Assembly (NCBI GenBank): GCA_960531495.1
Contig: OY482854.1
Location: 13,916,621-13,980,620 of the forward strand
Length of the DNA stretch: 64,000 nucleotides
Direction of reading: 5' to 3'
Source of the DNA: Zeus faber
Lineage: Eukaryota; Chordata; Actinopteri; Zeiformes; Zeidae
The translations under genes and the position numbers were made by a program. Under the pieces are notes generated by a model. It was not told the origin of the DNA and searched no databases. It saw nothing but the letters and a program-made list of their open reading frames with translations. This document shows, piece after piece, positions 1-12,204 of the stretch (positions are counted from its first letter, which is position 1; the number at the start of each line of letters is the position of its first letter).

Positions 1-2150
1 ACCCAGACACACCGAATTTGTTTGACCCCCAACCCCCTCCCCTCCCCCCCACCCCTCCCTCACAGCGACCACAGTCTGCAATCCCTCGGGGAGTCTTTTG
101 TGGGCCTCCCTGCCTAAATGCAAACACCGGCCATTGATAAAGGTTTCGGAGGAGGTGAGCGTCACCATGATTAAATGCCCCGGCCAGAGCGATATATGTT
201 TTGTTTCGAGCCACACAATCGTCCCGGGGGGCAGATGCAATACAAAACATATTTACTCCAGACTCCCTGCATGCGGAAATATAGCTGCGGGAGATATCCA
301 TCAGTTTATATGAAACAGAATTGTTGTTTGGAATTATTATCACATCTTAATTGGACAAAAATCCTGCTTGGAGTGCCACTCCCTACGTGGGCAGGACACG
401 CTATATCTAGGAGATGCTTGTCTTTATCCTCCCTATAATAGCCTCCACAGTGACATCCATATTATCAGAAACAGCCTCTGTGCAACACAATAAATCATCC
501 TTTTCTATTTTTTCAATCGCAACCCAACTCTGGCCACTCTCCACCACCAAGAAACAAAATCCCCTAATTAGTCATCACATTCATTTGGAATGGGATACTC
601 TGTATGGATAGACCAATCCCAGCACCAATCCACCAAAGGGACGGATGGCCGGCGAGTCCGGCTTCTCCCTTCTGATTCATTTGAGTTATTGCCGTACATG
701 TTGTTGGCCGCGTTCTCGAGGAGCAAGCGTCGGTCTCATCACTTTCCGTCCCGGCCGGCGGCGATATTGTTGGCTGTGGAATCGATGCGCGTGGTGCACC
801 GGGCGCTGTCCGCGGGTGCTGACAGCACAGGGGGAATGTCAGCGAGGTCACCATGCGGGTATCAGTGGGAGAGCACAATAATACAGCGCCGCCCGTAATG
901 CAATGTCACAGGGTCAAACCCATCGGATCAATTGGAATATGATTTATTTCTTTTCTTTTTTTTCTTTTCGTTTTTTTTTCACAGGTCCCAGTTTGTCCAA
1001 AAAAGTATGTTTGAGGCTCTGATGAACAGGGAAAGGTCTGTATACTGCATATACAGTTCTGTCCTACATGCCACCATTCATTCCGGTTCATTAGACGGAC
1101 GAATGAATGTGAAAGGGACACGGTTAACGTTAAATGCGGTTCTGAAGGACACCTTTGTCACCAAAATAAATGTTTTTTCGACTCATTTTCAATGAACGAT
1201 TTTTCCATCCTCGGCATCATTCAGATGCAAATCACTCGTGTTGACTCCGGATGGTCGGAAAATAAGGTTGTCCCATCACTGGGAGTGAACCCGGGTGATT
1301 ATCATCTGGATCTTTTAATTGATCCGGTATGGAGAGAATAGCTTCAGCTGACACACACGCACAGAGGCAGATGTGGTTGCTTGGTTGCTTGGGAGAACCT
1401 GCCGATTCTGATTTCAGTGGCTTGATATGACTAAATTATCCAAAGATGAAGCTCCTTGATCATTGTGAGTGAACCCGAGTGACTGGCATCTGAATCTGAA
1501 TTCCCCCCAATTGTGGGAAAAATGAGGCAAAAAGGGTTAAAATAAGACTTTTCCTCTATGATACCAACACAAAGTGGTGGTGATTGGCCGGTTCTACTGT
1601 CTTGGCGGTACCTCCATCTTCATCACTTTGGGTTTTCCTTATTAAAAACGGATGAAGTGCACTCTCTCTATTCTCCCTCCCTCTCTCCCCTTTGTTATAA
1701 TCCCGTCTCTGTCCTAACCCTCTTTTCAAATTAGACTATTCTTCCCCGCGCTGCATTATTTAGCGCCGTGTCTGACGGAAAAGACTGAAATCTACACGCA
1801 CGCCGTCTCGCTGACACGATACGACGGTGCCTTGAAGCTTGGGGGAAAACAGGGATAACATGAGATCATGTCTGCCTCTGGAGGGCGGGACGCTCCGAGT
1901 GGGTCTCCAGCTTGTTTTTGTTGTATGTTTCTATTCAGCTGGGGATCGGCGCGCAGCTACCTCGCCATAGCTTCTTTAGCGCCGGGATAAAAATGACTCC
2001 TTCCTCCGGTGCGCATGTAAATCAGAGTGCGGCGTGTAATGAAATAATAAAGTGCTTCTTGGTGAGGGAGACCGCTGGGACTCTCCCTATTTTTAGACAC
2101 AACAAAGGGATTGCCAGGGGTGTCCAGTCTCTCCGGTTAAGTTTCTGGAG
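1..2150. other. non-coding single-copy sequence
   Basis: No convincing exon is seen. The first 60 bases are C-rich with poly-C runs. Frames are short and overlap on both strands, as expected by chance. A T-rich tract lies at about 950-980. A small set of related ~33 bp motifs at 1218-1500 is listed separately. The block around 2030-2110 is unique and mixed in composition, and could be regulatory, but nothing in the sequence proves it. Confidence 0.6.
1218..1500. repeat. short motif in two direct and one inverted copy
   Basis: A ~33 bp motif with core gtgaaccc-gagtga--catctgaatc occurs forward at about 1281-1313 and 1466-1497. A reverse-complement copy lies at 1218-1250. The inverted and first direct copies are ~30 bp apart and could pair as an imperfect hairpin. 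No mobile-element ends are recognised. It could be a small local rearrangement or part of an old degraded repeat. Confidence 0.5.
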
Positions 2151-3222
2151 TTAGTTCCACTCGTCATTGTGTAACCGCCGGCGGTCCCGCTCGCTTAGAC
2201 GCAAGCTGGGGAGAAACGGAGGCCACATGCGTCCGCCCCAGACGCCGCCCATTAGGGCTCTCCGGGATCCGAAGAACGGAAGAGCGGATGGCGGGCGGAC
2301 GGGTGGATGGATGAATGGACGGATGGATCGGCGGCGGGCAAGCCCTAATTGCCGCCGTAATAGATGACAGACGTCCCTGGAAAGAAAAAAAAAGCAACCA
2401 CATGTGAACCCGGTGTCCACATATGTACTTGGTCACCCCGCGAGGTGACCCCGCCCCCGGCAGGAGGAAATGCTTTGTCACCCAGACAAATGTGGCAGAT
2501 GAAGGCTCAGCGTGATGCCGGGGTATTTGTCATCTGCTCTTCTCCTTCTAATGGGTTTAGAGCCCGGGATCCAGGTCACGCAAGGACGGCGCGCTCCACA
2601 CCGCCGCCGAAGAGCAGAGGGTCTTAGAGGGGGATCACACGGCGGACCCTAACCCCTCCACCCCCCCAGATACCTAAGCCTAATCGCTAATCTCATTCCC
2701 CTCCCGAAACCGACTCAACCTTAAACCCCCCCAACCAAATCATAACCCCCATTTGTCCTTGGTGGTATTTTTAAAACGTGCTTACCGTTGCTGTTTTTTT
2801 TTAGTTTTTTTTCTTCTCCCCAGTACTTTAAGGGGACATAAGTTGGGAAACGTTTTTATTAAGGGAGACAATTCAGGCATGAATTTATTCGGCCGGGGAC
2901 TCGTTTCCGCACGGCGCAGGGCGGGCGGCGAATTACCCTAATTTATTATAACGCCATTATCTCCAGTATGCTCGCCCCCAACATTTGACCTTGAAATTTT
3001 TATATTTACAGATGGCGCGTGACCGCATCCCCTCGCAAAGTCGTAGACAGCGTTTTGCTTTTTTCAGGCATTCTTGGCAAGAAAGGCGGGGCGGTAGCGC
3101 GCCTGCATTTGCCTATTGGAGATAACACTTGTCTGGGAGGTCACCTGAATGACTGGAGGTAATATGGATCGTAAGTTCAAACACACTTGGCCACTTTCTT
3201 CCCGGCAGGTGAGATATTCCCC
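2151..3222. other. non-coding sequence with degenerate GGAT patch
   Basis: Unique sequence. A degenerate GGAT/GGAC patch lies at about 2266-2345, followed by a poly-A run near 2384-2393. C-rich and T-rich stretches follow at 2640-2820. No exon, splice pattern or RNA gene is recognised. Confidence 0.55.
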
Positions 3223-3243
3223 CTCTCTCTCTCTCTCTCTCTC
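3223..3243. repeat. (CT)n microsatellite
   Basis: About ten uninterrupted CT units following a CCCC run. Too short to say more. Confidence 0.9.
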
Positions 3244-4374
3244 AAGCTTGGCCTCCCATTATGCGCCTGTGCCCGAATGCTTAAGCGCGGGGCGATCCCT
3301 CCGGAGAGTGTCTTCCGACTGGGACCAGGCGATAACGCCGGCGCCCTACCTCGCACTCCCCTGGACCGTTTAGTCAGGAGAGGTGTAGCAACCAGCGACC
3401 TGTTGTCCCGTAAAATATTCCACCGAAATTAGCATTTGCTCATACGATCCTTAACGTCGGAGATTAGAAATCCTCCAAAAAACGAACCGCCCTTGACTAC
3501 TCCAAAGTAAAAACTTGAAAGGCGGCGCGTTGCCGGGGCCCATGTCGGCCTGCGAAGTGAAGGATGCCGACTCTTAATCTGTTTGATTTCCTACTCGGGG
3601 AGTTTCCTTCATCTTATCCCTTCAAAGCGCCAAGATCATTTACCGCTATATGTACCGGGTCGAGCGGAGGTAAAACAAGGGCGCGGAAGCTCCACGTTGT
3701 CCGGAAGACGGAGAAGGAGGAGCGGGTTCGAGGTAAGAGCGGAACGGGGCCCCCGACGGAGGAAAAAACGAGGAGCGGAGACTCAGAGACGGAGAAAGGG
3801 GAGGAACAGTGGAACTCAGAGACGGCGATTCCCTTGGATTCCGGGCCCTTTCCCCGCGTCACGCGACCGGGAGATTGACCCCGACTCCACCCACGCGAAT
3901 TAACTTCATCAAATGCCGAAACAGAGGCGAGCGCGGAAGGGGAGCGAACGTGATACGGCTCCGAGGCAGGATGCGCTTTTTTTTTTTTTTTTTCTTTTCT
4001 GCTTTTCCAATTATAAATAAACTGCGCTATTAGTTTACCTTAAATGAAAAGCAGGAGGGCTCCCTGGGAGATATCTGATCCCGCGTGTAACTCATTTAGC
4101 AACGATTCGGGCGCTCTGTTGAGTTGGCGGGCCAGCTCCAAACCAGGGGACTGGGACGTCTGGGAGGCCCGGCGCTGCCTCAAACCCTCCCACCTTGGCT
4201 CAAAGTATCGTTCCGAAACCAAAGTTACAGACCCCCTCCTCGCACGCAAAATAAAAACAACTTTAGCTCAATCAGTCGGGTAATTTGGGACGGACCCACC
4301 GTGGGCGCTCGCCGTGCTCCCCCCATTCTAATCCGTGCCAATAAAAGAGCAGCGGCGGTAAATGTGCTGTAATG
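3244..4374. other. non-coding, locally CpG-bearing sequence
   Basis: Mixed unique sequence, purine-rich at 3660-3810 with several CpGs, and a T15-type homopolymer near 3977-3992. Open frames overlap in all phases, with no codon pattern or recognisable domain. No gene can be supported. Confidence 0.55.
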
Positions 4375-4550
4375 CTTCACGTCCCGGAGAAAGAAATCAA
4401 TGGAAAATCCACTATTTGACTTTCATGCATCTACAGTATAAATAACTAATTTATCAATTGTGCTTAAAGAGGCATACAATGGCAGAACAGAGAACATTGT
4501 GTAGCCGGGATAATCCCTCCGAAGATTTATCCTGACGGTGCCTTGAGGGA
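4375..4550. promoter_or_regulatory. candidate conserved non-coding element
   Basis: A balanced-composition, repeat-free block with several TAAT/ATTA cores (for example taactaatttatcaattg) and a GGGATAATCC bicoid-type motif near 4508-4517, just before a CT array. This resembles vertebrate developmental enhancers, but I have no alignment. The call rests on texture only and could easily be wrong. Confidence 0.25.
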
Positions 4551-4575
4551 ATAGAGGGAGCAAGACACAGATCCC

Positions 4576-4577
<2 letters not shown>

Positions 4578-4625
<48 letters not shown>

Positions 4626-4674
4626 TCTCCTCCCCCTCTCCTCTCTCTCTCTCTCCCTCTCCCTCCCCCTCTCG
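4578..4674. repeat. (CT)n microsatellite, interrupted
   Basis: A polypyrimidine tract of CT units interrupted by GT, CCT and CCCT variants, nearly 100 bp long. Such homopurine/homopyrimidine tracts can form triplex DNA. No coding role. Confidence 0.95.
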
Positions 4675-4881
4675 GAGTGCACAGCTATCATGACCGCCGA
4701 TCAGTTCTGTTTAGTTATATTTCATTGTGTTCTTTGAAATACCAGTTAATCCTTCAAGTGAAAAGATTTAACCAGAGATTACGGCGACTCAATGAGCTGC
4801 CGATGATACACTTACTCATGTCTGCAGCCCCACGGCGGGCGATGTGCGCATTTGTATATTCGGGTTTATGTGCGTGTGTTT

Positions 4882-4882
<1 letters not shown>

Positions 4883-4914
<32 letters not shown>
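4883..4914. repeat. (GT)n microsatellite
   Basis: About 14 GT units, ending in TGCGCACGTA. Confidence 0.95.
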
Positions 4915-4915
<1 letters not shown>

Positions 4916-5759
4916 ACGTACTGTAGGGGTGGTGTTAAGCGCGGTAGCTCTGTCTTCATCTCCGGTGCGGGTGACTTTGATTTGTGAGCAGATATCGCTC
5001 GGCGTTTCCCCATTGAGGCTCGGCAGCCCCACGCCCCCCCCTCCAGCTCCTTCCTCCCCGGGCGTCACAGAGCTCAACCGGAACGCCGAGCGCCGTTAAA
5101 TGACAATCCAGAGCAAAATACTGACAACACCGCCCTCATTACCTCCCATACCGCGGCTGTTCTATTTTTTTTTTTTTTCCTGTTTTCTTGTTGCTGCTCA
5201 GACGCGACGCTCACCACCGGATGACGCTGAGTTGATTTTGCTGCAAACACGAGCCGAACCAGCGAAGAATTTACCATTACGGTAATGTTGAGGGCGGAGG
5301 AAAAACAAACAAACCGAAAAAAACACTATTCCTGTACCGGGCGAGAGAAAAAAGAAATAAAAATGCCACTTGATTCCCTGTTTAGATGGAATAGGAGTGT
5401 AATTGCAGGCTGAGCTGGACCAGCGAGCCATGAGGGGATTAGTTTTTCCTTTGGATCCAGTGGAGAACTTGACTTGATGTATAGATGAGTGGGAACGGCA
5501 CTTACAGTGGCCACCTCCAGTGGGTTATTTTGGTTTCTTTGAGCAATTTAATGCTTTCCTAACACACTCCACTACGTCGCTTACACGCTCGCCACCATGC
5601 CTTTTTGTCGCAAGTAAGTCATTTGGGCTCTGAAGATTCGACAAAAATAAGCCCCTGTTAAAACGGCACTTTGGGGATAAAAGGGATGCATGATTATCCA
5701 AGCTGGAACGCCAAGTGCTCATGATATATAAAAAAGGAAATGCAATAAAATTACTCTAC
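4915..5759. other. non-coding single-copy sequence
   Basis: Unique sequence with a T-rich tract at 5165-5180 and an A-rich one at 5315-5360. No exon or repeat family is recognised. Confidence 0.55.
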
Positions 5760-5760
5760 G

Positions 5761-6640
5761 GAGCGAGTTTAGTACATTCTATACCTCAAAATCCGCATTC
5801 GAGGGGTCGTTACGTCCATTTTGGCTCTCCATCGCTGACGCTCGCTGATTGATGAGCGTTGGTGAGAATCTGTCTCGTTGATCTTTTTGCTGTTGTTAGA
5901 TCATGTCATTTCTCTACGTTTTAAGACATTGAGACAGTTTCCCTTTTATTTTTATTCGATTTTCTCTCCACATTTGCAGGTTGGCCCTTATTATACTGTA
6001 TACATACATGTATAATTTTTCTCTTTATTTTTTTATCCTTTTCCCTGCCCGATTGTGAAATCCATATTCAGTATGTCTAAGGAGTAGTAGGGCCGCAACC
6101 TTTTGACATCGAGTCTATGGAGCGAGGACATTCTCCACCTGGAAAGCTTCATTTTAGGGGTCGTTATGTCCAACTTTGCCCTTCAACCTCGACGCCAGCT
6201 GATAGCTTGGCATTGTAGAGAATCTCCCATGTTGGCCAACGCTTCCGGGGGACACTCTCTCATTCACTCCCTTGCCCTATCGCAAACCCAATATATTATG
6301 CAATCTATTGATGATTTTTAGTGTGACTCTCTATGTTGAAATGTCCCCTTGTGTTATTATTTCATCTCCTCTCCTCATTCACAGGTTGGCTGGTAGTATA
6401 TATGTTTAACTTTATTATTATTTTTTATTGCCCAATTGAGAAATCCATATATGCTGTCGAAGTAGCGTACAACTGAACAACTGCAGCCTTTTGACTTAGA
6501 GTCTATGGAGCGAGTCTGGTACATTCTCCACCTCAAAAGCTTCATTTTAGGGGTCGTTACATCCACTTTCCCCCTCCATCATTGATGCCAGCTACTGTAA
6601 TAGCTTAGCATTGGAGGGAGTCTGCCATGTTGGCGCTGCT
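5761..6640. repeat. three-copy tandem repeat, ~360-390 bp unit
   Basis: The motif gagcgag...acattct-cacctcaaaa...cattttaggggtcgtta occurs at 5761, 6120 and 6508, giving periods of 359 and 388. Copies share further blocks: a 'gttggc...ttatt' AT-rich stretch before an 'aaatccatat' motif (about 5980-6070 and 6383-6455), a 'gcaaccttttgac' block just before copies two and three, and a 'gagaatct/ggagtct' end. The third copy is partial. Divergence is substantial, so the duplications are old. I recognise no transposon ends and no protein. It may be a local satellite seed or a serially duplicated regulatory block. Confidence 0.85.
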
Positions 6641-6785
6641 TATAGTTGAAGTGCAGTTGCGATCCGTGCAGCCATTTTTGTCGAGGGGGAAACCAAAGGA
6701 GCTCAGAGATATTGGGTGGACGTGGCCGTTAAAGACTGATCCAGGCGTCGTCCTACAGGCTTAATATTTCAGCCCCCGCCCCCCC

Positions 6786-6808
6786 CACCACCACCACCAC
6801 CACCACCA
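6786..6808. repeat. (CCA)n microsatellite
   Basis: About seven CCA units between a poly-C run and a poly-A run. Confidence 0.9.
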
Positions 6809-7002
6809 AAAAAAAAATAGAAAATCAGGACGGCAGAGACCTGGGTCGTCTCTGAGAGTATTTTTATGGTTTATGGAGTCAATCAAAGCGGCCTTGGAAG
6901 TTTTCCTCTTTATGCACAATTACTTGAACCAATCTCAAAGCTGTTTCTTTTTTTGGTCGTTGTTTTTCAATTTAGCTCCTTGAGTGCTGTCACTGGTTAT
7001 TA

Positions 7003-7003
<1 letters not shown>

Positions 7004-7047
<44 letters not shown>

Positions 7048-7085
7048 TGTGTATGTCTGTGTGTGTGTGTGTGTTTGTGCGTGTA

Positions 7086-7123
<38 letters not shown>

Positions 7124-7196
7124 TGTGCGTATATATGTCTGTCTGTGTGTGTGTGTATGTGTGTGTGTGTGTATGTGTTTGTGAGTATGTGCGTGT
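7004..7196. repeat. (GT)n microsatellite, compound
   Basis: A long GT array with GCGC, TATG, CTGT and TTGT interruptions, about 190 bp. Cysteine-valine or histidine-threonine frames across it are artefacts of the dinucleotide repeat. Confidence 0.95.
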
Positions 7197-7566
7197 GCTA
7201 TTTAGCAAAAATGCATTTGCAGTTTGAAGAGCCTCCCCCGACATATTAGTGGCATCTGATTGCATTACCTGGAGGAGACTGATGGCGCCGGGCAGAAGCG
7301 GCTGGCCCCGGTTCAGGCTGTGTTGAAGACAAGTGCTTCTTTACAGCTTGTACATCATTGCTAACTGGAATCTGCTGTTGACTAAGTGATTTCCTGATGG
7401 ACCCCCCCCATCCTCCAAAAAAATAAACACAAATCCATAACTGATCCATAACCTTTAACCTTCCAGGACTAGACAAATGCCATGGAGGTCGCTGATGAAA
7501 CACTGTGTGTTCTACCTCCTTTTCCAATCAATTTGTTTCATACATGCTGGCATCCAAACCATGAGC
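7197..7566. other. non-coding spacer
   Basis: Unique sequence between the GT and CCAT arrays, with no recognised feature. Confidence 0.55.
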
Positions 7567-8187
7567 CATCCATCCATCCATCCATCCATTCACCCATCCA
7601 TTCACCCATCCGCCCATCCATCCATCCATCCATCAATCCATCCACCCATCCATCCATCGGTCCATCCACCCATCCATCCATCAATCCATCAATCCATCCA
7701 TCCATCAATCCATCAGTCCAACCATCCATCTATCTACCCATCCCACATCCATCCATCCATTGTTCAATCCATCCATCTATCCATCCACCCATCCATCATC
7801 CATCCTTCGGTCCATCATCCATCCATCCATCCATCCATCCATCCATCCATCCACCCATTCGGTCCGTCGGTCCATCCATCCATCCATCCATCCATCCATC
7901 ATCCATCCTTCAGTCCATCATCCATCCATCCATCCATCCATCCATCCATCCTTCAGTCCATCATCCATCCATCCATCCATCCATCCATCCTTCAGTCCAT
8001 CATCCATCCATCCATCCATACTTCAGTCCATCATCCTTTCATCCATCCACCCATCCACCCATCCATCCATCCATCCATCCATCTATCCATCCATCCATCC
8101 ATCGGTCCAACCATCCATCCATCCATCCCACATCCATCTATCCATCCATTGGTCCATCCATCCATCTATCCATCTATCTATCTGTCT
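7567..8187. repeat. (CCAT)n satellite-like array
   Basis: About 620 bp of CCAT/CCATC units with higher-order variants. A longer unit containing 'ccttcagtccatcatcc' recurs around 7910, 7950, 7990 and 8030, so the array has grown by unequal exchange or slippage of ~40 bp blocks as well as tetramers. Ser-Ile-His-Pro frames are artefacts. Compare the GGAT array at 16.5-17.2 kb, which is the same tetramer on the other strand. Confidence 0.95.
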
Positions 8188-10511
8188 CCTCTTTATTCTT
8201 CATATTCATTGGGCATTCATGAGCATTATAGATGAGACCGTTTCCAGCCCCAGCACCACCAGGGCTGGACTGGGACCAAAAATTGGCGGGGGGTGCACGG
8301 GAGTGCTTCCTATTAATTTTCTGATCATTTTTAATGTAACTTTACCTTTGGCGTGAGGAAAAAAAGTGCACACCTGGTGACATATGGTTTCATTCTGTTA
8401 ATATGCCATAAACGTGCCAATTTCTCAAGATTGGTGCACTCCTTTAAAAAGACAAAATTAAAGAATTCACCGCTGCAGACGCTGGAATGAACCAAGGGGT
8501 TGGCCTGTCCCTGCTTCATGGGCCGGCTGTCTGACTTTTTTTTTGTTTCAATATTTTTTTATAAAAAAATGATATGGGCCCAAAGGTGCGTCTGCCCGCC
8601 GAATGCCCGTCCACCCCCGAGCATCGGGTTCTGCTCTGACAGCTTCAGGCAACGAGTCTGAGAAGAAAGAGCGAGAACCGAGAAGGACAACGGGTCCAAC
8701 GCCGCCGCCGCCGCCGAGCGTCCCTCTCAGGACGCCGTCTGTCTTCCATCTCTTCAGATTCGCTGGAGAGCTGCCGAGGGGATTCTGCCTCACGCTCCTC
8801 TCCTCGGAGCCGTCCGGCGGGGGGGGGGGCTCTTGTTTCGGGGAATAGCGAGTTGTGGCGGCGGGGGCCGACAGACGAGGGCCCTCGTGAGACGCGGAAA
8901 AATGTTTGATTTTATTTTTTCCCCCGTTGTTGTCGTTCCACCAGAGCGCTCGTTAAAAATAGCCCCTCCGTGTAGAATTGGTGTCATTTATCTATTGGCG
9001 CTCGGAGTCGGTTCTCGCCCGACTCCTCGAGCGCAGTTCTAACGCCCCCCCCCCCCCTCCTTTGCTCCGGCTCTCACACCCCAAATCCACCTCCCGTCGC
9101 CTCTTCCTCCCCTCCTCCGCCATCCTTCCCCGCCCCCTTCTCCCCCCTTCCTCCCTCCCTCTCTCCATCCCTCTACCCTTCTGGCTAATCCCCCGTCGTT
9201 TATTCTGCCTCGCTTCCGACGCCGAGCCAAATGTCCACGGACGTTTAGAGACACATTAATATGGGGAAAGGGATGCAGGGCGAGGAGGGACTTCCTCTCT
9301 TTCGCCTTTTGGGAGGGAGGGGGGGGGGGTGGGGGCGTGGTTAAAAAATAAATAAATACTGGCTTCTGTGTTGTTGTGCTCGTTGGCTGCATTGAAAAAA
9401 AAGGGAAATGCTGCGTTTGAAGTTCACTGGGTCTTTGGGGAGTCCCACCGATCGGGACTGTTAACCTTTCGCCGTTCCGCTATAAAGCAAGTGAGTTCCA
9501 TTAAAATATATAATGCATGAAGAGCAGCGATTGTGTGCCATTGATCAGCACTTGAATAAATTGAGTTGAAATCCCATTAACATAACCAGTTACACATAAA
9601 GTGAGATGGATAAAGTGCAATATAACACCTGCAGAATTTTGCCGCCGCCAGGCAGGCTCCTGTATGGGCTGGAGTGGCCGGGCCGCCGCTAATGAGCTGT
9701 AATTTCAGCAATTTGGGAAAAACGAGCCGCTCTCTCCGCGCCATCGTTTTGTTGCCTGTCAACTGCTTTTCAGGGGTTTTTTTTGTCTTTTTTTTATATG
9801 TTTTTTTTAGTTTTTTTTTTTAAGTGAGCTCGTGCGTGTGGGTTGAAGTTTATTTCATGTATTTGTGCTTCGTCTTACGCAGCCTCGGGGCGTCACTGGG
9901 AAGGTGATGATACCAAAATCAGAGATTTTAGGAGATATATCACTGAGTTTGAATGGATTTCTCGATGTTGTCAAAGGTTTGGTAAAATGTCCTGTGTATC
10001 ATTATTTGATTTGGAAAATCATTGTATGTCAGTGTGGAATTGCTCCCAATTTTTTCCTTATTTTCAGGTTGGTAATTAGAATTAGAATCAGAATCTGCTT
10101 ATTAAGTACGCTTTCATTACATTGCATTTTGTCTTGGTAATAGTGGGTGCGTTGTTGTTCTAACAGACGGTAGCTTAGAAAAATAAGGCTTAATATATAA
10201 ATTAAGAATATAAACAAAACATGTTCTATCCACCACACTGAGATAAAACAAAATAGCACAAAATATTTAAATAACACAAGTGACAAAAAGAGTGTTGAAA
10301 ATGGTGAAAAAATATGAATGGGATTATTAATAAATGAATATAAATATGTATATAGTTTGACATTTTCTGTACATGATGAATATTTTTTTAATAATATAAT
10401 AATAATAATTATAATTCAAAACAATAATAATAACATGATATTGCATCCTATCATTTATTTTTATATTTTAATATAATATTTTCATTAAAACATTTCCGTT
10501 TGGTCTTGATA

Positions 10512-10515
<4 letters not shown>
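8188..10515. other. non-coding sequence with GC-rich centre
   Basis: 8570-9240 is GC-rich with many CpGs, GCC repeats (8701-8717), G10 (8819-8830) and C10 (9045-9057) runs and a polypyrimidine tract at 9050-9180. It could be a CpG-rich regulatory island, but no TATA/initiator arrangement or first exon is convincing. 9660-9770 is a unique mixed block. 9775-9825 is T-rich. 10080-10480 is AT-rich with ATA/AAT runs. No gene is supported. Confidence 0.5.

Positions 10516-10553
<38 letters not shown>
10516..10553. repeat. (AT)n microsatellite
   Basis: About 19 AT units, self-complementary and able to form a cruciform. Confidence 0.95.
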
Positions 10554-10557
<4 letters not shown>

Positions 10558-11384
10558 CGTGCACAACATGGCCTCCCATATTGCATTACAGAATCTCTCT
10601 GCTGTGGCTCTGCAGTCGCCGCCAGACGCCCCTGTCTCTCCCACCCCCCACCCCCTCCTCCCCACCTCCCCCCACCCTCCCCTGTGACCACACTCCACTC
10701 TGCAGCATAAAGCATTTGCATGTTTCCCCCTTTAAAGCAATTACGGCCTAACCTGTCATCCTGACAGGTGGCTTCCATCTCTCCCCCTAAATGTCCTTCC
10801 TTCCTTCCTTCCAGGAGTCTTCACGGGACTAAAGATGTCACGCCTTGCTTTCTTTCCCACCCCCACCCCCCTTTGTATCAAGAATAATTAGGGCAATTAA
10901 TTTCGGCAATTTCAGATACCCAATGCAACATATGTGTTTTCAAGATTAGATGCGGAGGAGGAGGGTCTGTCACTCCATTCCGTGCACACTGAGGGTTGAC
11001 CCAAATTAAAGAGTTTACCCCCGCAACCACCCCTCCCCCATCCCCCCATCCACCGGTGTCACGCCAAACCTCCCGTAACAATGTCAGAGAACGCCCGCTC
11101 CCCCCCCGAAATGAAATGAAATAGTAATGTCGCCTGGGCTGCTGAAGCACGATGCAGCGTGCAGAGTCTGACGAGTTGACTCTTTTGTGTTTTTTTTTTA
11201 ATTAATTAACATTCAATATGGCACCTCCGTGTGTAATTGTTTTCCGCGTCACCGCTGAACGTGCCTTACCGAGCCGAATCTCGGCGGAGGCAGCGGCGGC
11301 TGGCGGTGAAACGGCGAAACGTTCCACATCCGCTAGAACAAATTAGTTCCTTTCGGAGACTCTGTGTTAAAATATAAACTAGGC
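10554..11384. other. non-coding sequence
   Basis: C-rich patches (10640-10685, 11025-11050), a CCTT tetramer patch (10795-10813) and a unique AT-rich block around 10875-10950 containing AATTAGGGCAATTAA. No exon is recognised. Confidence 0.55.
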
Positions 11385-11899
11385 CAGTGTTTCCAACCTT
11401 TTTTCTGTCACGGCAACACATTTTACATTTAAACAATCCCACGGCACTACACCACTATCCTTCCAACCACTAAAAATGTCACTAACAGCTGGGCTTATTA
11501 TTATTACAGCCTGCTAATAGTTAGTGACGACTCGCAAACTATTCGGTCATGACGAGCAAATCTTGAAAAAAGGCTCGGGAATCGGGAGTCACTCAGTCAG
11601 AGCAGTGAATTCGGTCACAAACTGAACGGAAACACAAATTCAGGATGCATTTAATGTACAAGACCAAAAAAAGTCAGTATTGAATGTACTGAATATCAAA
11701 TAGTGAATTGAATGAACACAGAGCTGGTATCCTGACTGGAGCTGATGAATTAGTGCAGCCTTCAAATTTTGATCTTGCAACACAAGAGCTACTTTCCATT
11801 ATTTATGTATTTTAAGTGGAAGATTTTCACGGCACAACTACCGAGCTCTCAAGACGCACTAGTGTGGCACAGCGATTGGAAAAAAACACTGAACTACGC
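11377..11899. mobile_element. non-autonomous hAT element (MITE-like) with TSD
   Basis: The element body is 11385-11891 (507 bp). The left end reads CAGTGTTTCCAACCTTTT and the right end ...GATTGGAAAAAAACACTG; these are imperfect terminal inverted repeats of the hAT type (CAGTG-TTCCAACC). The 8 bp flanks are aactaggc on the left and aactacgc on the right, 7 of 8 identical, the length hAT transposases generate. The central TA fits the nnnTAnnn preference described for the Buster/Charlie branch. The inside has no transposase frame, so it must have been moved in trans. Subterminal text such as 'cacggcaacac' and 'gtgtggcacagcgattgg' is typical of fish hAT MITEs. Confidence 0.85.
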
Positions 11900-12020
11900 G
11901 TTGCGTTAGAATCCTATTAGTCAGGGTTTACAAGCTCCCCAATCAGCGAGCTGTACAGAGCACTTCAAAAAGAGTGTCGTGCAAAAAGAGCATCGTGGGG
12001 ACAGCAGTTAGAAATGTTAG

Positions 12021-12044
12021 TTGAGAGAGAGAGAGAGAGAGAGA
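12021..12044. repeat. (GA)n microsatellite
   Basis: A short GA tract just downstream of the hAT element. Confidence 0.9.
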
Positions 12045-12204
12045 AGCAATGGCATGGAATATTTAAGATCAATACATCATTTATTTCACTGTGAGTCCAT
12101 AATGGGCTTACAAGAGCACGCTCCATTACTGGACACCAGGGCCCAGGCGGCGGACCGATCCAGCCCTAATGAAAACAAATGTACTCACTGGGCGAACAAA
12201 GGAT

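Noticed and set aside
7567-8187. CRISPR-like regular array
   Set aside because: Tetramer slippage array with no distinct spacers, in eukaryotic DNA.
7477-8356. Long Ser-Ile-His-Pro frames
   Set aside because: Translation of the CCAT array; all three frames give the same residues.
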